A stretch of 40,978 nucleotides of DNA, from positions 1-40,978 of IMG/VR virus record IMGVR_UViG_3300036760_000086, one strand, 5' to 3'. The notes beneath the pieces are model-generated. The model saw nothing but the letters and a program-made list of their open reading frames with translations, did no database searches and was not told the DNA's origin. This document shows, one piece after another, positions 19,130 to 27,074 of the stretch. Position 1 is the stretch's first letter. Every line of letters starts with the position of its first letter. The translations under genes were made by a program, and so were the position numbers. The stretch is from a virus.

Positions 19130-20711
19130 TTTACACACAGAGAACGTTCGTGAGAAGCTATTAGCTGGTATCAAAAAAGTATCCAACGCAGTTGGTGGCA
19201 CTATGGGCACAGGGGGTAGCAACGCCATTATTGAGGCTATAGAAAGCCCCGGACACTTAATGACCAATGACGGTTACAGCATTGCCAATAGCATTATGCT
19301 GTCTGACCCTATCGAGGAGATGGGCCGCAAGATACTTTTGGAGAGTATAAACAGAGCCAACAAAGCCTCAGGTGATGGCTCAAGCACTACCGCAGTACTT
19401 ACAGCGGCCATTATTGAGGAGGGCATGTTGCACTTGAAAGAGACTAACCCAATGGATATAAAGCGCAGTTTGGAGGCGTGTATACCAACCATTGAAGCTA
19501 GTATCGTAGAGCAAAAGGTTGACATTGGCGTTGAGGAGGTAGATAAGGTAGCTACTATAAGCTCCGAAGACCCAGACATTGGTAGGTTGATAGGCGATAT
19601 CTATAAAGAAATTGGCAAAGATGGCATTATCTATTGGGATATAAGCAAGACGGTTAAGGACACCTACACCATTGGCACTGGCATTACAGTTGAGGGTGCA
19701 GGCTACATTAGCCCTTATATGTGTGACGCCACCGAGGCAGGGCAGAACACTAACCAAGTACGTATAAAGAACGCAAGCATTTTAATTGTTAAGCAAAAGA
19801 TAACCAGTGCGGCAGACTTCAACGCTATTGGTGCAAGCCTGTTTGCCAAGGATGTTAAAGACCTTGTGGTCTTTTGTGAGGAGTATGACCCCCTTATAGT
19901 GCCTGACCTTGTGAAAACGCGCATGGTGCGTGGTTTTAGGTTCATCTTGGTGAAGATGCCAATCATCTGGAGAGACCATTGGTACGCTGATTTAGCCCTT
20001 GCTAGTGGTGCTAAGGTTATTGACCCATCCGTAGGCATACCACTTAAAGACCTAAACGAAAGCCACTTAGGCAAGGTAGGCAACATAGTGATAACCAAAG
20101 ACGACACCTTTGTTGACGGCATTGCTGACGTAAGTGCACACATTATGGCCTTAGAGGCAGATGGTGACGAAAATAGCCTTATACGTGCGGCACGTCTAAA
20201 GACAAAGACTGCACGTTACTTCGTAGGAGCCCAGAGCGACAGTGCACTAAGCTACCGCCGGCTTAAGGTTGAGGACGCTATAAGCGCAAGTTGGCAAGCA
20301 CTGCATGGCGGTATTGTGGCTGGTGGGGGAGTGGCGTTGTGCAATTCGTCTAGAAAACTCCCAGATACTACAGGAGGAAAGATACTTCTAAACGCCTTAA
20401 AAGCTCCTGCAAAACAAATATGCACTAATGCTGGGGTACTAGTAAGTGAGGGGATAATACCCCTAGTGGAAGTGCAAGAGGTTGGGGCAAAGATGCTTTA
20501 TCCTATAAGGGATAATCTTGGCTTTGACACCAGAACCAAAAAGGGTGTAGATATGTTTGACGCAGGCATTGTAGACCCAGCCAACGTAGTGCTCAACGCA
20601 GTAAAGAACGCAATAAGCGTTGCGGCTACAGTATTAACAGCCCAGACAGTAGTAACTCTTCCACGCGAAGAAGTTTCGCAGGGAAACTCCTATGCGCCCA
20701 ACATCAGGTAA
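19116..20711 (+). CDS. groEL: GroEL-like group I chaperonin
   Basis: A 531-residue chaperonin subunit. The ATP site GDGSSTT (86-92) matches GroEL GDGTTT, with the Asp kept; VEDA and VAGGGVAL (~402-407) match the second equatorial region, and AGIVDPANVVLNAVKNAISV matches the C-terminal equatorial helix. GAGYISPY corresponds to GYLSPYF in the apical region. Differences from E. coli GroEL are TMGTGGSN for TLGPKGRN, an altered APGFGDRR segment (MPIIWRDHWYAD) and no GGM-repeat tail. The ATG at 19116 follows AAGAGAGA. It should assemble with the phage GroES to fold phage proteins; independent of, or mixed with, host subunits is unknown. Confidence 0.9.
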   Translation: MRNDNLHTENVREKLLAGIKKVSNAVGGTMGTGGSNAIIEAIESPGHLMTNDGYSIANSIMLSDPIEEMGRKILLESINRANKASGDGSSTTAVLTAAIIEEGMLHLKETNPMDIKRSLEACIPTIEASIVEQKVDIGVEEVDKVATISSEDPDIGRLIGDIYKEIGKDGIIYWDISKTVKDTYTIGTGITVEGAGYISPYMCDATEAGQNTNQVRIKNASILIVKQKITSAADFNAIGASLFAKDVKDLVVFCEEYDPLIVPDLVKTRMVRGFRFILVKMPIIWRDHWYADLALASGAKVIDPSVGIPLKDLNESHLGKVGNIVITKDDTFVDGIADVSAHIMALEADGDENSLIRAARLKTKTARYFVGAQSDSALSYRRLKVEDAISASWQALHGGIVAGGGVALCNSSRKLPDTTGGKILLNALKAPAKQICTNAGVLVSEGIIPLVEVQEVGAKMLYPIRDNLGFDTRTKKGVDMFDAGIVDPANVVLNAVKNAISVAATVLTAQTVVTLPREEVSQGNSYAPNIR

Positions 20712-20868
20712 GCCACAATGCCATGGCAAGAACAAATACAGCCGCAATGAAGCGGAGCGCACAAAGGCTTTAGTTGGCAAGGCACGTGACAAATCAGTTA
20801 GAATATACGAATGTGACCTATGTCATTGGTGGCACCTTACAAGCCATAAAGGAACAAAATGGCACTAA
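20692..20868 (+). CDS. Basic zinc-finger-like protein, 58 aa
   Basis: ATG 20692-20694 lies within the end of groEL. CHGKNKYSRN, then CDLCHWWHLTSHKG, give a Cys2-His2-like cluster in a Lys/Arg-rich sequence, a common form of phage DNA- or RNA-binding protein. It overlaps the next gene by 10 bases. Confidence 0.58.
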   Translation: MRPTSGKPQCHGKNKYSRNEAERTKALVGKARDKSVRIYECDLCHWWHLTSHKGTKWH

Positions 20869-21026
20869 ACCTCTACAAGAGATGCCCATTCTGCAAGACC
20901 AAACGTCTATTTTGGACTGTGCACCAACGCACCATAGACGTGAAGCCTATAAACCGAAAGGCTAAAAGCCAAGATGCCATGTGCAACCAATGCTATACTA
21001 AGTTGATTAACAAACTACCATTTTAA
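20859..21026 (+). CDS. Zinc-ribbon mini-protein, 55 aa
   Basis: CPFCKTKR and CNQCYTKL form a classical two-CxxC ribbon around a basic middle. It is the last gene before the packaging module, 4 bp before the next ATG. Function unknown. Confidence 0.58.
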   Translation: MALNLYKRCPFCKTKRLFWTVHQRTIDVKPINRKAKSQDAMCNQCYTKLINKLPF

Positions 21027-21030
21027 CTAT

Positions 21031-21261
21031 ATGCCAGAGGAACAGAAGGATATCACTAGTGAAACTGCACCAGAGTTGGTAGAAGAAATAAACACTTACG
21101 ACCCAACCCAAAACCCCAATGTAATTTCCCTTATAAAGCAAGACGATGGAAACTACATTGGCTATATGAACAAAGGAGGCAAGGTAGTGACCGCCAGACA
21201 AGCTGACCCTCACACCGTGCTAGAATTGCTTATAACCCACGATGGCACCCAAACTGACTAA
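21031..21261 (+). CDS. Hypothetical protein, 76 aa
   Basis: An acidic N-terminal half and a beta-rich second half (NVISLIKQDDGNYIGYMNKG). It overlaps the start of the small terminase gene by 20 bases, so it is probably co-translated with it. No motif identifies it. Confidence 0.58.
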   Translation: MPEEQKDITSETAPELVEEINTYDPTQNPNVISLIKQDDGNYIGYMNKGGKVVTARQADPHTVLELLITHDGTQTD

Positions 21262-21829
21262 AAAGCAAAAGGTATTTGTCGCGGAGTACCTAGAGACAGG
21301 CAATGGCACTAAAGCCGCCCTAGAGGCTTATGATATAGGTACTAAACATGGGACAGATGACCCAGAGAAGGTAGCGGCAGTAATGGCAACCCAGAACTTA
21401 GCTAAACTTAATGTAGTAGAAGCGATAAGGAATGGTAGTAAGGATGAGATGTTAGAGAAAGCACACAATAGTTTGTTAGATGCAGTGAGATTAGACTATT
21501 TTTTGTTTCCCGGCACCATGGATGACAAGGAGATAGATAACCACCTGACAGCCCAAGGCCTCACAGTTATTAACATACGCCCAACCATGAAGGGTAAGAT
21601 GGCCTTCTTTAGTTTGCCTGATGGTGCCTCACGTTCAAAAGGTTTGGAACTAGCCTATAAGATAAAAGGTTCATTTGCGGCGGAGAAGCACATCAACGTC
21701 AATGTTGAGGTCGAAGCAAACCCCGAAATAAAAGAGTTAACTCAAAAGTTAAATGACGTATACCGAGGAACAAGTGGCAGTGGCAATGGAGGGACTACCA
21801 GCCCTGTGGGTACTGAAGCATCAGATTAA
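21242..21829 (+). CDS. terS: Terminase small subunit
   Basis: The N-terminus (LTKKQKVFVAEYLETGNGTK then AALEAYDIG) is the helix-turn-helix typical of Terminase_2-type small subunits, which recognise the packaging site and stimulate the large subunit. The central region is helical and forms the likely oligomer, and the C-terminus is a flexible Gly/Thr/Ser tail. Position directly before terL, with a 77-base overlap in another frame, supports the call. Confidence 0.8.
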   Translation: MAPKLTKKQKVFVAEYLETGNGTKAALEAYDIGTKHGTDDPEKVAAVMATQNLAKLNVVEAIRNGSKDEMLEKAHNSLLDAVRLDYFLFPGTMDDKEIDNHLTAQGLTVINIRPTMKGKMAFFSLPDGASRSKGLELAYKIKGSFAAEKHINVNVEVEANPEIKELTQKLNDVYRGTSGSGNGGTTSPVGTEASD

Positions 21830-23423
21830 GAACGAAGCCGGCTTCCCCATAGAGTTTGAAAAGCACAAATACTTGTGGGATATATACAATGACCTATCCC
21901 CACTCCAAGTCCTCCTAAAGCCACCTCAGATTGGTGCAACAGTGATGAACACCCTAAAGTCTTTGTGGGTTGCTAAAAAGCTCCGTAAACAAATCATCTA
22001 TACGTTGCCCACCCAAGGTGATGTTCAAGATATGGTGAGTGGTAGCATTAACCGCATCATTGCCCAGAACCCCATACTAATGAGTTGGGTTAAAGACCAC
22101 GACACAGTAGAGCAAAAGAGTGTAGGCGATAGCATTATCTTCTACCGTGGCACCTTTACAAGCAAGCAAGCTATGATGGTTCCTTCGGCCCTTAACATAC
22201 ACGACGAGGTGGACGCTAGTGACCCAGACGTTATAACCCAATATGAGACACGCCTCCAAGCCCAAGAGGACGGTGGTAGCCGGTGGTACTTTAGCCACCC
22301 AAGCCTAGCTGGACATGGTGTAGACGTTTACTGGGAGCAAAGCGACAAAAAGGAATGGCACATCACTTGTCCTCATTGCAAAGTAGTACAAGTGCTAACA
22401 TGGCCTGACAACATAGACGCTAAGCGTAGGTGCTACATCTGTTCAACGTGCAAAGATGAACTACCAACTAGTGTGAGGATAAATGGATATTGGAAGGCAA
22501 CAGCAGTGGGCCTCTTCAGTGGGTACCACATAAGCCAACTAATGCTCTACAACAAACCTGCTTCGGTAATCATTGACGCCTTTAACGACCCCTTGAAGGA
22601 CAAACAATACTTCTACAACTACGTGTTGGGTTTACCCTATGTCTCAAGTGATGACCGTATTGAGCCAAGTGTAGTACTACGCAACTGCATTGACGTCATC
22701 AACGACCAAGAGGGTAGAACTGTTATAGGTGCTGATACAGGCCATGGCATACACTACGTTTTAATGAATAAGCAAGGGGTATACTTCTACGACCACGCTA
22801 AGGAGATAACCGCTAGTAAGACACCTTACGATGTTATCAAGGGTTACCTCAAACGCTTTGATAGGAGCATTGCTGTATTTGACCAAGGTGGCGACCTTAT
22901 CGGAGTACGACAACTAGCCCAAGAGTTCCCCGGCAGAGTGTTCCTTTGCTTCTACAACAAAGACCGAAAGACCTTTGAGCTTGTTGAATGGGGTACCGAC
23001 GATGACTATTGGAAGGTGCGGGTAGACCGCAACCGCATGATGACACTAGTGGTAGAACAACTGCGTGATATTGGCCGCATTCGCCTCAATGGTACTAAGG
23101 AAGAATGGCGTGAGTTCGCTAACCATTTTGGCAATCTTTATAGGGAGAAGGTTGTGGTTAAAGAGCAAAAGGGCAAGGACGACCGTAGCTTGTATGGTGC
23201 TGAATACGTCTGGAAGCGCAATGGCCCTGACCACTACGCCCATGCTTTGCTTTATGCCATGGTTGGTCTACAACGTGCAGGTGGAGGTGAACCTGCAAAG
23301 ATAGTTGGAGACAATGTGATGGCCGGCATACCCAAAGGCCAGATGGTTACTCCCTCAAAGGAAGCAAGCATTGTAGGTGGTATCAGTGCTGGGGAGTTCT
23401 CCAGTGAAAACCGAATATGGTAG
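21753..23423 (+). CDS. terL: Terminase large subunit, GpA-like
   Basis: A 556-residue packaging ATPase/nuclease of the lambda GpA type. The ATPase has a Walker A-like LLKPPQIGATVMN (54-66) and a Walker B NIHDEVD (148-154). A zinc-type insert (CPHC, then CSTC ~30 residues later) is present, as in GpA proteins. The C-terminal nuclease shows acidic motifs GADTGHG, FDQGGD and GPDHYAHALLY. It cuts concatemers and pumps DNA through the portal. The start is unclear: ATG 21753 overlaps terS by 77 bases, and ATG 21786 (Met12) is also possible. Confidence 0.88.
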   Translation: MTYTEEQVAVAMEGLPALWVLKHQIKNEAGFPIEFEKHKYLWDIYNDLSPLQVLLKPPQIGATVMNTLKSLWVAKKLRKQIIYTLPTQGDVQDMVSGSINRIIAQNPILMSWVKDHDTVEQKSVGDSIIFYRGTFTSKQAMMVPSALNIHDEVDASDPDVITQYETRLQAQEDGGSRWYFSHPSLAGHGVDVYWEQSDKKEWHITCPHCKVVQVLTWPDNIDAKRRCYICSTCKDELPTSVRINGYWKATAVGLFSGYHISQLMLYNKPASVIIDAFNDPLKDKQYFYNYVLGLPYVSSDDRIEPSVVLRNCIDVINDQEGRTVIGADTGHGIHYVLMNKQGVYFYDHAKEITASKTPYDVIKGYLKRFDRSIAVFDQGGDLIGVRQLAQEFPGRVFLCFYNKDRKTFELVEWGTDDDYWKVRVDRNRMMTLVVEQLRDIGRIRLNGTKEEWREFANHFGNLYREKVVVKEQKGKDDRSLYGAEYVWKRNGPDHYAHALLYAMVGLQRAGGGEPAKIVGDNVMAGIPKGQMVTPSKEASIVGGISAGEFSSENRIW

Positions 23424-23481
23424 TACAATGAAGCTATCCCGTTGCGTTATGCACTCCACAAAACCACAATCTAATTGTCTT

Positions 23482-23491
23482 TTAATATAAA
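23482..23491 (+). promoter_or_regulatory. AT-rich TTAATATAAA box before the portal gene
   Basis: TATAAA here ends 10 nt before the portal ATG. The same TAATATAAA string occurs 3 nt before the ATGs at 38669 and 39827. It may serve as a -10 element giving a very short leader. Confidence 0.4.
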
Positions 23492-23501
23492 CTAGCAATA
23501 T

Positions 23502-25409
23502 ATGGCAGACCCAATGGACCCGTTTGCGCTGAATATTCGAGGCGTAACCGACCTTGTAGAAAATCCTATAAACAAAGTGAAGACTGGTTCAGGTCAATCT
23601 CCTGAAGGTGCAATCTCTGAGCGTTACGACAGCCTCTCTTTGGACATGACAGACGAAGAATTGCTTAAACTCCGGGACGAGATGGAGAAACAGTATGCCC
23701 CTTATGAAAGCAAGATGCGCCCTATATGGGAGAAGAACCTTGAGAGTTACTTAGGTAAACGTGCAGATGGACAATGGCTCAATGCCGAAGGTACTATAGC
23801 CGCCAACCTACAGTTTGAGGCAGAGGAGACCTACCTTAGTGCCGCTTTAGCCAAGAACCCAGAGCCTGTAGTGTGGGCAGACAACACCCCAGAAGGTAAC
23901 GCTATCGCCAACAGTGTAAAGACGATGTTGCAGTTCCATAGCGACCAACTATGCCTACGCCGCAAGCTAGCAATGATGGTGCGCCAACACAGTGTCTATC
24001 ATCTTGGCGTCATTAAGTATGGTTGGAACGAGAAGATAAACGACGTAGCTATAGAGAACCGCCGCATACAGAACTTTGTATTTGATAAGGAAGGATACGT
24101 TGACGCCTATGGTGATTTTAATGGTGCCCTAGGTGAGCGCATTGAGGTAACAGCCGAGAAGCTCATTGAGATGTTCCCCTCTGATGAGGACTACATTTCC
24201 ATCACAGTTGATGGGTACCTAGGGACTAAAGTTATTTACACAGAGTGGTGGAACCACGACGACACATTTACCTTTTGCACCTACAAGGAACGTGTTTTAG
24301 ACAAGCATAAGAACCAATACTTTAAGTACGAGGAACCAATCCAAGACCCTATAACTGGGGAGGAAGCCAAAGACCCAATAAACGGTGAGCCAATGATGAC
24401 TAAGGCTCGTAACCACTTTGCTACGCCAAAGAAGCCCTACACCTTCCTAAGCGTCTTTAGCTTGCAGGAACAGCCCCACGACATAACTGGACTCATTGAG
24501 CAGAACATCGCCAACCAGCAGATAATCACCAAGAGCACTGACCAAATAGACTTCAACGTAAGCACTAGCAACAATGGCTACGCTTACAGTGAGGACAACT
24601 TCAATCAAGAGACTGCCAAGCAAGCGTCTACCGCAAGGCGTAAAGGCAACCCAATCCTTATTCCCTCTGGTGGCCCTATAGACAAGGCCATAATGCCATT
24701 GCCAGCTATACCTCTTTCGGATAGCTTCTTTAAGCACCTTGAGATAACTAAGAATGACCTACGCAATAGTTGGGGCATACAGGGTATTGCTTCACAACAA
24801 CCAGACGAAGACCAGACAGCACGTGGGATGATACTCAACCAGAGCCACGACACGACACGAATTGGTGGTGGTATCGGCGACGCTATTGAGCAAGTGGCAG
24901 ACAACGCCTTTAACTGGCTCACCCAACTCTACTACGTCTTTTATGACGAGAAGCACTTCGCGGCCATCATGGGCAATGCTAAGGCAGTGGAGTACGTCAC
25001 TCTAAGCAATCAGGACATGGACCGCCAGCTCATTGTGAGCGTGGCACCAGATAGCCTGAAGCCAAAGGATGAGGTTACCCAGATGAACTTGGCGCAGGAC
25101 TTGTTTGTTAAAGGTGCAATAGGGCCTAAGACATTGCTTAAAATGCTTGACTTCCCTAACCCAGATGAAGCGGCCGCAGACGGTGTGCTATATAAAATGG
25201 ACCCAGCAAGCTACTTCCGTATTAACTTCCCAGAAGAATTTGCCCGTATGCAAGGTGCACAACAGCAAGGTATGGCTGAGGCGGCTGGTGCTGTGCCGGT
25301 GGGCGCAGGCCAACCACCTGAGATATCAAATGGTGAACCACCTAGCCCCGCAGGTTTAGCTACAGAGCCAGCAAGCGCGGCGTTGGCACAAGTACCCCTA
25401 CCTCAATAG
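23502..25409 (+). CDS. Portal protein
   Basis: A 635-residue protein following terL by 78 bp, the normal place for the portal. The central region alternates acidic beta strands and helices (AKNPEPVVWADNTPEG, HSVYHLGVIKYGWNEK) and the late helical part (PDEDQTARGMILNQSHDTTR) resembles the portal wing/stem of podovirus portals. The C-terminus is Ala/Gln/Pro-rich, as in portal barrel or tail regions. It would form the dodecameric DNA gate at one capsid vertex. Family assignment is from size, order and general features. Confidence 0.82.
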   Translation: MADPMDPFALNIRGVTDLVENPINKVKTGSGQSPEGAISERYDSLSLDMTDEELLKLRDEMEKQYAPYESKMRPIWEKNLESYLGKRADGQWLNAEGTIAANLQFEAEETYLSAALAKNPEPVVWADNTPEGNAIANSVKTMLQFHSDQLCLRRKLAMMVRQHSVYHLGVIKYGWNEKINDVAIENRRIQNFVFDKEGYVDAYGDFNGALGERIEVTAEKLIEMFPSDEDYISITVDGYLGTKVIYTEWWNHDDTFTFCTYKERVLDKHKNQYFKYEEPIQDPITGEEAKDPINGEPMMTKARNHFATPKKPYTFLSVFSLQEQPHDITGLIEQNIANQQIITKSTDQIDFNVSTSNNGYAYSEDNFNQETAKQASTARRKGNPILIPSGGPIDKAIMPLPAIPLSDSFFKHLEITKNDLRNSWGIQGIASQQPDEDQTARGMILNQSHDTTRIGGGIGDAIEQVADNAFNWLTQLYYVFYDEKHFAAIMGNAKAVEYVTLSNQDMDRQLIVSVAPDSLKPKDEVTQMNLAQDLFVKGAIGPKTLLKMLDFPNPDEAAADGVLYKMDPASYFRINFPEEFARMQGAQQQGMAEAAGAVPVGAGQPPEISNGEPPSPAGLATEPASAALAQVPLPQ

Positions 25410-25427
25410 TTATCAACAGGTGGATAA
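25410..25427. promoter_or_regulatory. Adjacent inverted DnaA-box-like sequences
   Basis: TTATCAACA is followed directly by GGTGGATAA, the reverse of TTATCCACC; each is one mismatch from the TTATCCACA box. The pair lies between the portal gene and the next small gene. It could bind host DnaA, or be accidental. Confidence 0.3.
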
Positions 25428-25468
25428 GATAGTGGACAACTACAAAGTAACTTATACTAAAAGCAATT

Positions 25469-25666
25469 ATGGACAAGATACACAAGGTAATGCACGAGTT
25501 TAAAGAAGGGGAGCTCCACTCTGGGTCTAAGCATGGCCCTGAAGTAAAGAACCGAAAGCAAGCTATTGCCATTGCGATGAGCGAAGCACGAAAGAACCAT
25601 GGTATAGCAAAGCACAACGCACTCCGTAAGCGTCTTTCGACGGTGAAAGGTTATGGTGAAAAATAA
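25469..25666 (+). CDS. Small basic protein resembling DUF6496-type phage proteins, 65 aa
   Basis: The core MHEFKEGELHSGSKHGP...NRKQAIAIAMSEA is a pattern found in many phage and bacterial small proteins (DUF6496), of unknown function. A TATACT box ends 10 nt before the ATG. It lies between the portal and scaffold genes. Confidence 0.65.
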   Translation: MDKIHKVMHEFKEGELHSGSKHGPEVKNRKQAIAIAMSEARKNHGIAKHNALRKRLSTVKGYGEK

Positions 25667-25667
25667 T

Positions 25668-25898
25668 ATGCACAAGATACACGCCAATCAAAACAGTCAG
25701 AAGTCAGTAACCGCAAAGGATAAGGCCCTACGTGGAAGGACTGCTGAGATAAAAATGCGTAAGGTACATTCGTCAACCGAATATTGTGCTCATTGTGGTG
25801 AGAAGATTTCACGCTCTGAGCGTCATGAAAGTGGCCATCGAGAGTTTGACCACGTTGACGTACCGGGGCCTTCAACTGGTGTCAAAATAGTAAGATAA
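25668..25898 (+). CDS. Zinc-ribbon-like protein, 76 aa
   Basis: CAHCGEKISRSERHESGHREF gives a CxxC and nearby His residues, followed by an acidic end (FDHVDVP). The ATG at 25668 is preferred over 25653, which lies within the previous gene. Basic N-terminus; function unknown. Confidence 0.52.
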   Translation: MHKIHANQNSQKSVTAKDKALRGRTAEIKMRKVHSSTEYCAHCGEKISRSERHESGHREFDHVDVPGPSTGVKIVR

Positions 25899-25899
25899 T

Positions 25900-26082
25900 A
25901 TGTCACACCCAAATCCACAACACGAGCGCACCAACGAATACCCCGAAGACAAAGTAAGTCATTATGCAAAACGTGCAAAGAATGGTGGGCCACTGCATAA
26001 TGTAGCTAATAGGTTATCTTCAAAGGCAAAAGCCCTCAACAAGAGGATGGATGCCCTAGGAGGTAGATTCAGGAAAAAGTAG
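25900..26082 (+). CDS. Small basic protein, 60 aa
   Basis: A soluble, charged sequence (VSHYAKRAKNGGPLHNVANR) with a basic end. It follows the previous stop by one base and is the last gene before the terminator at 26167. No family recognised. Confidence 0.52.
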   Translation: MSHPNPQHERTNEYPEDKVSHYAKRAKNGGPLHNVANRLSSKAKALNKRMDALGGRFRKK

Positions 26083-26112
26083 TACGTTGACAACATTAAG
26101 CACTACATTCTC

Positions 26113-26158
26113 GGAGGCTTTAATGCCTCTACCAAGTTTGGTAGTGCTTTCTTGGTAG
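26113..26158 (+). ncRNA. Structured intergenic RNA with alternative pairing
   Basis: GGAGGC/GCCTCT (26113-26130) forms one hairpin. CTACCAAG (26129-26136) can pair with TGGTAG in 26139-26144, or perfectly over 8 bp with CTTGGTAG at 26151-26158. The two choices exclude each other. It stands just before the strong terminator, so it may be a 3' processing signal or part of a read-through control. Confidence 0.4.
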
Positions 26159-26166
26159 ATGCTTTT

Positions 26167-26188
26167 AAGCCCCCGAAAGGGGGTTTTT
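26167..26188 (+). terminator. Strong intrinsic terminator, end of packaging operon
   Basis: CCCCC-GAAA-GGGGG (26170-26183) is followed by five U residues; A67/A68 can extend the stem into the U tract. It separates the replication/packaging operon from the capsid genes. Confidence 0.88.
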
Positions 26189-26229
26189 GCATGTAAAGTT
26201 GGCAACCAACTAGCTTGAATTATTAAAGT

Positions 26230-26260
26230 CCTAGAAATAGGCACTAACGCCTGAAAAGGC
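26230..26260 (+). promoter_or_regulatory. Tandem GAAA-tetraloop hairpins before the scaffold gene
   Basis: CCTA-GAAA-TAGG (26230-26241) and GCCT-GAAA-AGGC (26249-26260) end exactly 9 nt before the ATG at 26270. GTTGG-CAA-CCAAC (26198-26210) lies further upstream. The gene at 30221 has a GCCTT/AAGGC hairpin at the same 9-nt distance and shares the string AAAGGCCA, so this is probably a conserved late-gene leader signal. Confidence 0.6.
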
Positions 26261-26269
26261 CACAACACT

Positions 26270-27046
26270 ATGTCAGCACAAGAGGAGTTCCTTAAAGATA
26301 CAGAAGGTAAGAAAGAAGTAGATATTCTTGACCAGCCCTTGGTTGAAGACGAAGACTTTGAGAAAAGTAAAGTTGAGACCAAGGAGGACGACAAGGGTAC
26401 CGACGATGAGGATGGAGAGGATGCCACAACCGATGGCAAACCTAAGAACCGAAGGGAGCGCAGGCTTATGGCAAAACTTCAATCGGAACGAGAATCCTCA
26501 ATGTTCCTTGCCGGCAAGCTCGAAGCACGCACTGAGGCCGCTAAAGCGGTAACAGAGGAGTCCGACTACATCAAGTCCCTTGAAAAGATTTGGGGTACCG
26601 AAACTCCCGAGGCTCAGATAGCCACCGACCTTCTTAAAAAGGCAGTGGTAGGAGCACGAGATGATGCTGAACAACGCGCGTTCGCACGCTTACAAGAGCT
26701 ACAGCGCACGGAGGCACAGGAAGAGCGACAGGCTGATACCGAACTCGATAACATGATTGATGACATCGAGGATACGTACAGCGTTTCGCTTACGGAGCCA
26801 CAGGAAAAGGCTTACTTCCAACTACTTGTCAAAATGTCTCCTAAAGATAAAGAGGGCCGCGTATCAGAATATGCTGACCCACACGCTGTCTGGGAGGTCT
26901 TTCAAGAGAAGCTCCAGTCCAAAAAACCCGACACGCGAGCGAAGGATCTGTCTAGCCGTTCAATGGTCCACAGTGGTAGTGCCAAAGACAACAAGGGTGC
27001 CACTGATGCTCACGAAAAATTCCTCAAAGAGAACGGCATAATTTAG
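26270..27046 (+). CDS. Probable scaffolding protein
   Basis: A 258-residue, very acidic and helical protein (VEDEDFEKSKVETKEDDKG, EEERQADTELDNMIDDIEDT region) immediately before the capsid gene, as scaffolds usually are. The C-terminus is basic/polar (HEKFLKENGII). It would organise procapsid assembly and leave before DNA fills the head. Family membership is inferred from composition and position. Its leader carries tandem hairpins. Confidence 0.72.
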   Translation: MSAQEEFLKDTEGKKEVDILDQPLVEDEDFEKSKVETKEDDKGTDDEDGEDATTDGKPKNRRERRLMAKLQSERESSMFLAGKLEARTEAAKAVTEESDYIKSLEKIWGTETPEAQIATDLLKKAVVGARDDAEQRAFARLQELQRTEAQEERQADTELDNMIDDIEDTYSVSLTEPQEKAYFQLLVKMSPKDKEGRVSEYADPHAVWEVFQEKLQSKKPDTRAKDLSSRSMVHSGSAKDNKGATDAHEKFLKENGII

Positions 27047-27074
27047 CCATTAGCTTTAATTGTAAATTACTAGT

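Noticed and set aside
9117-25427. GTGGATAA sites (9117, 12059, 25420) as a DnaA-box set
   Set aside because: About one or two such 8-mers are expected by chance in 41 kb; only the inverted pair at 25410 and the one at 12059 are mentioned, with low weight.
26087-26092. Perfect TTGACA as a promoter before the capsid operon
   Set aside because: No -10 hexamer at 16-18 bp, and a terminator lies between it and the scaffold gene.
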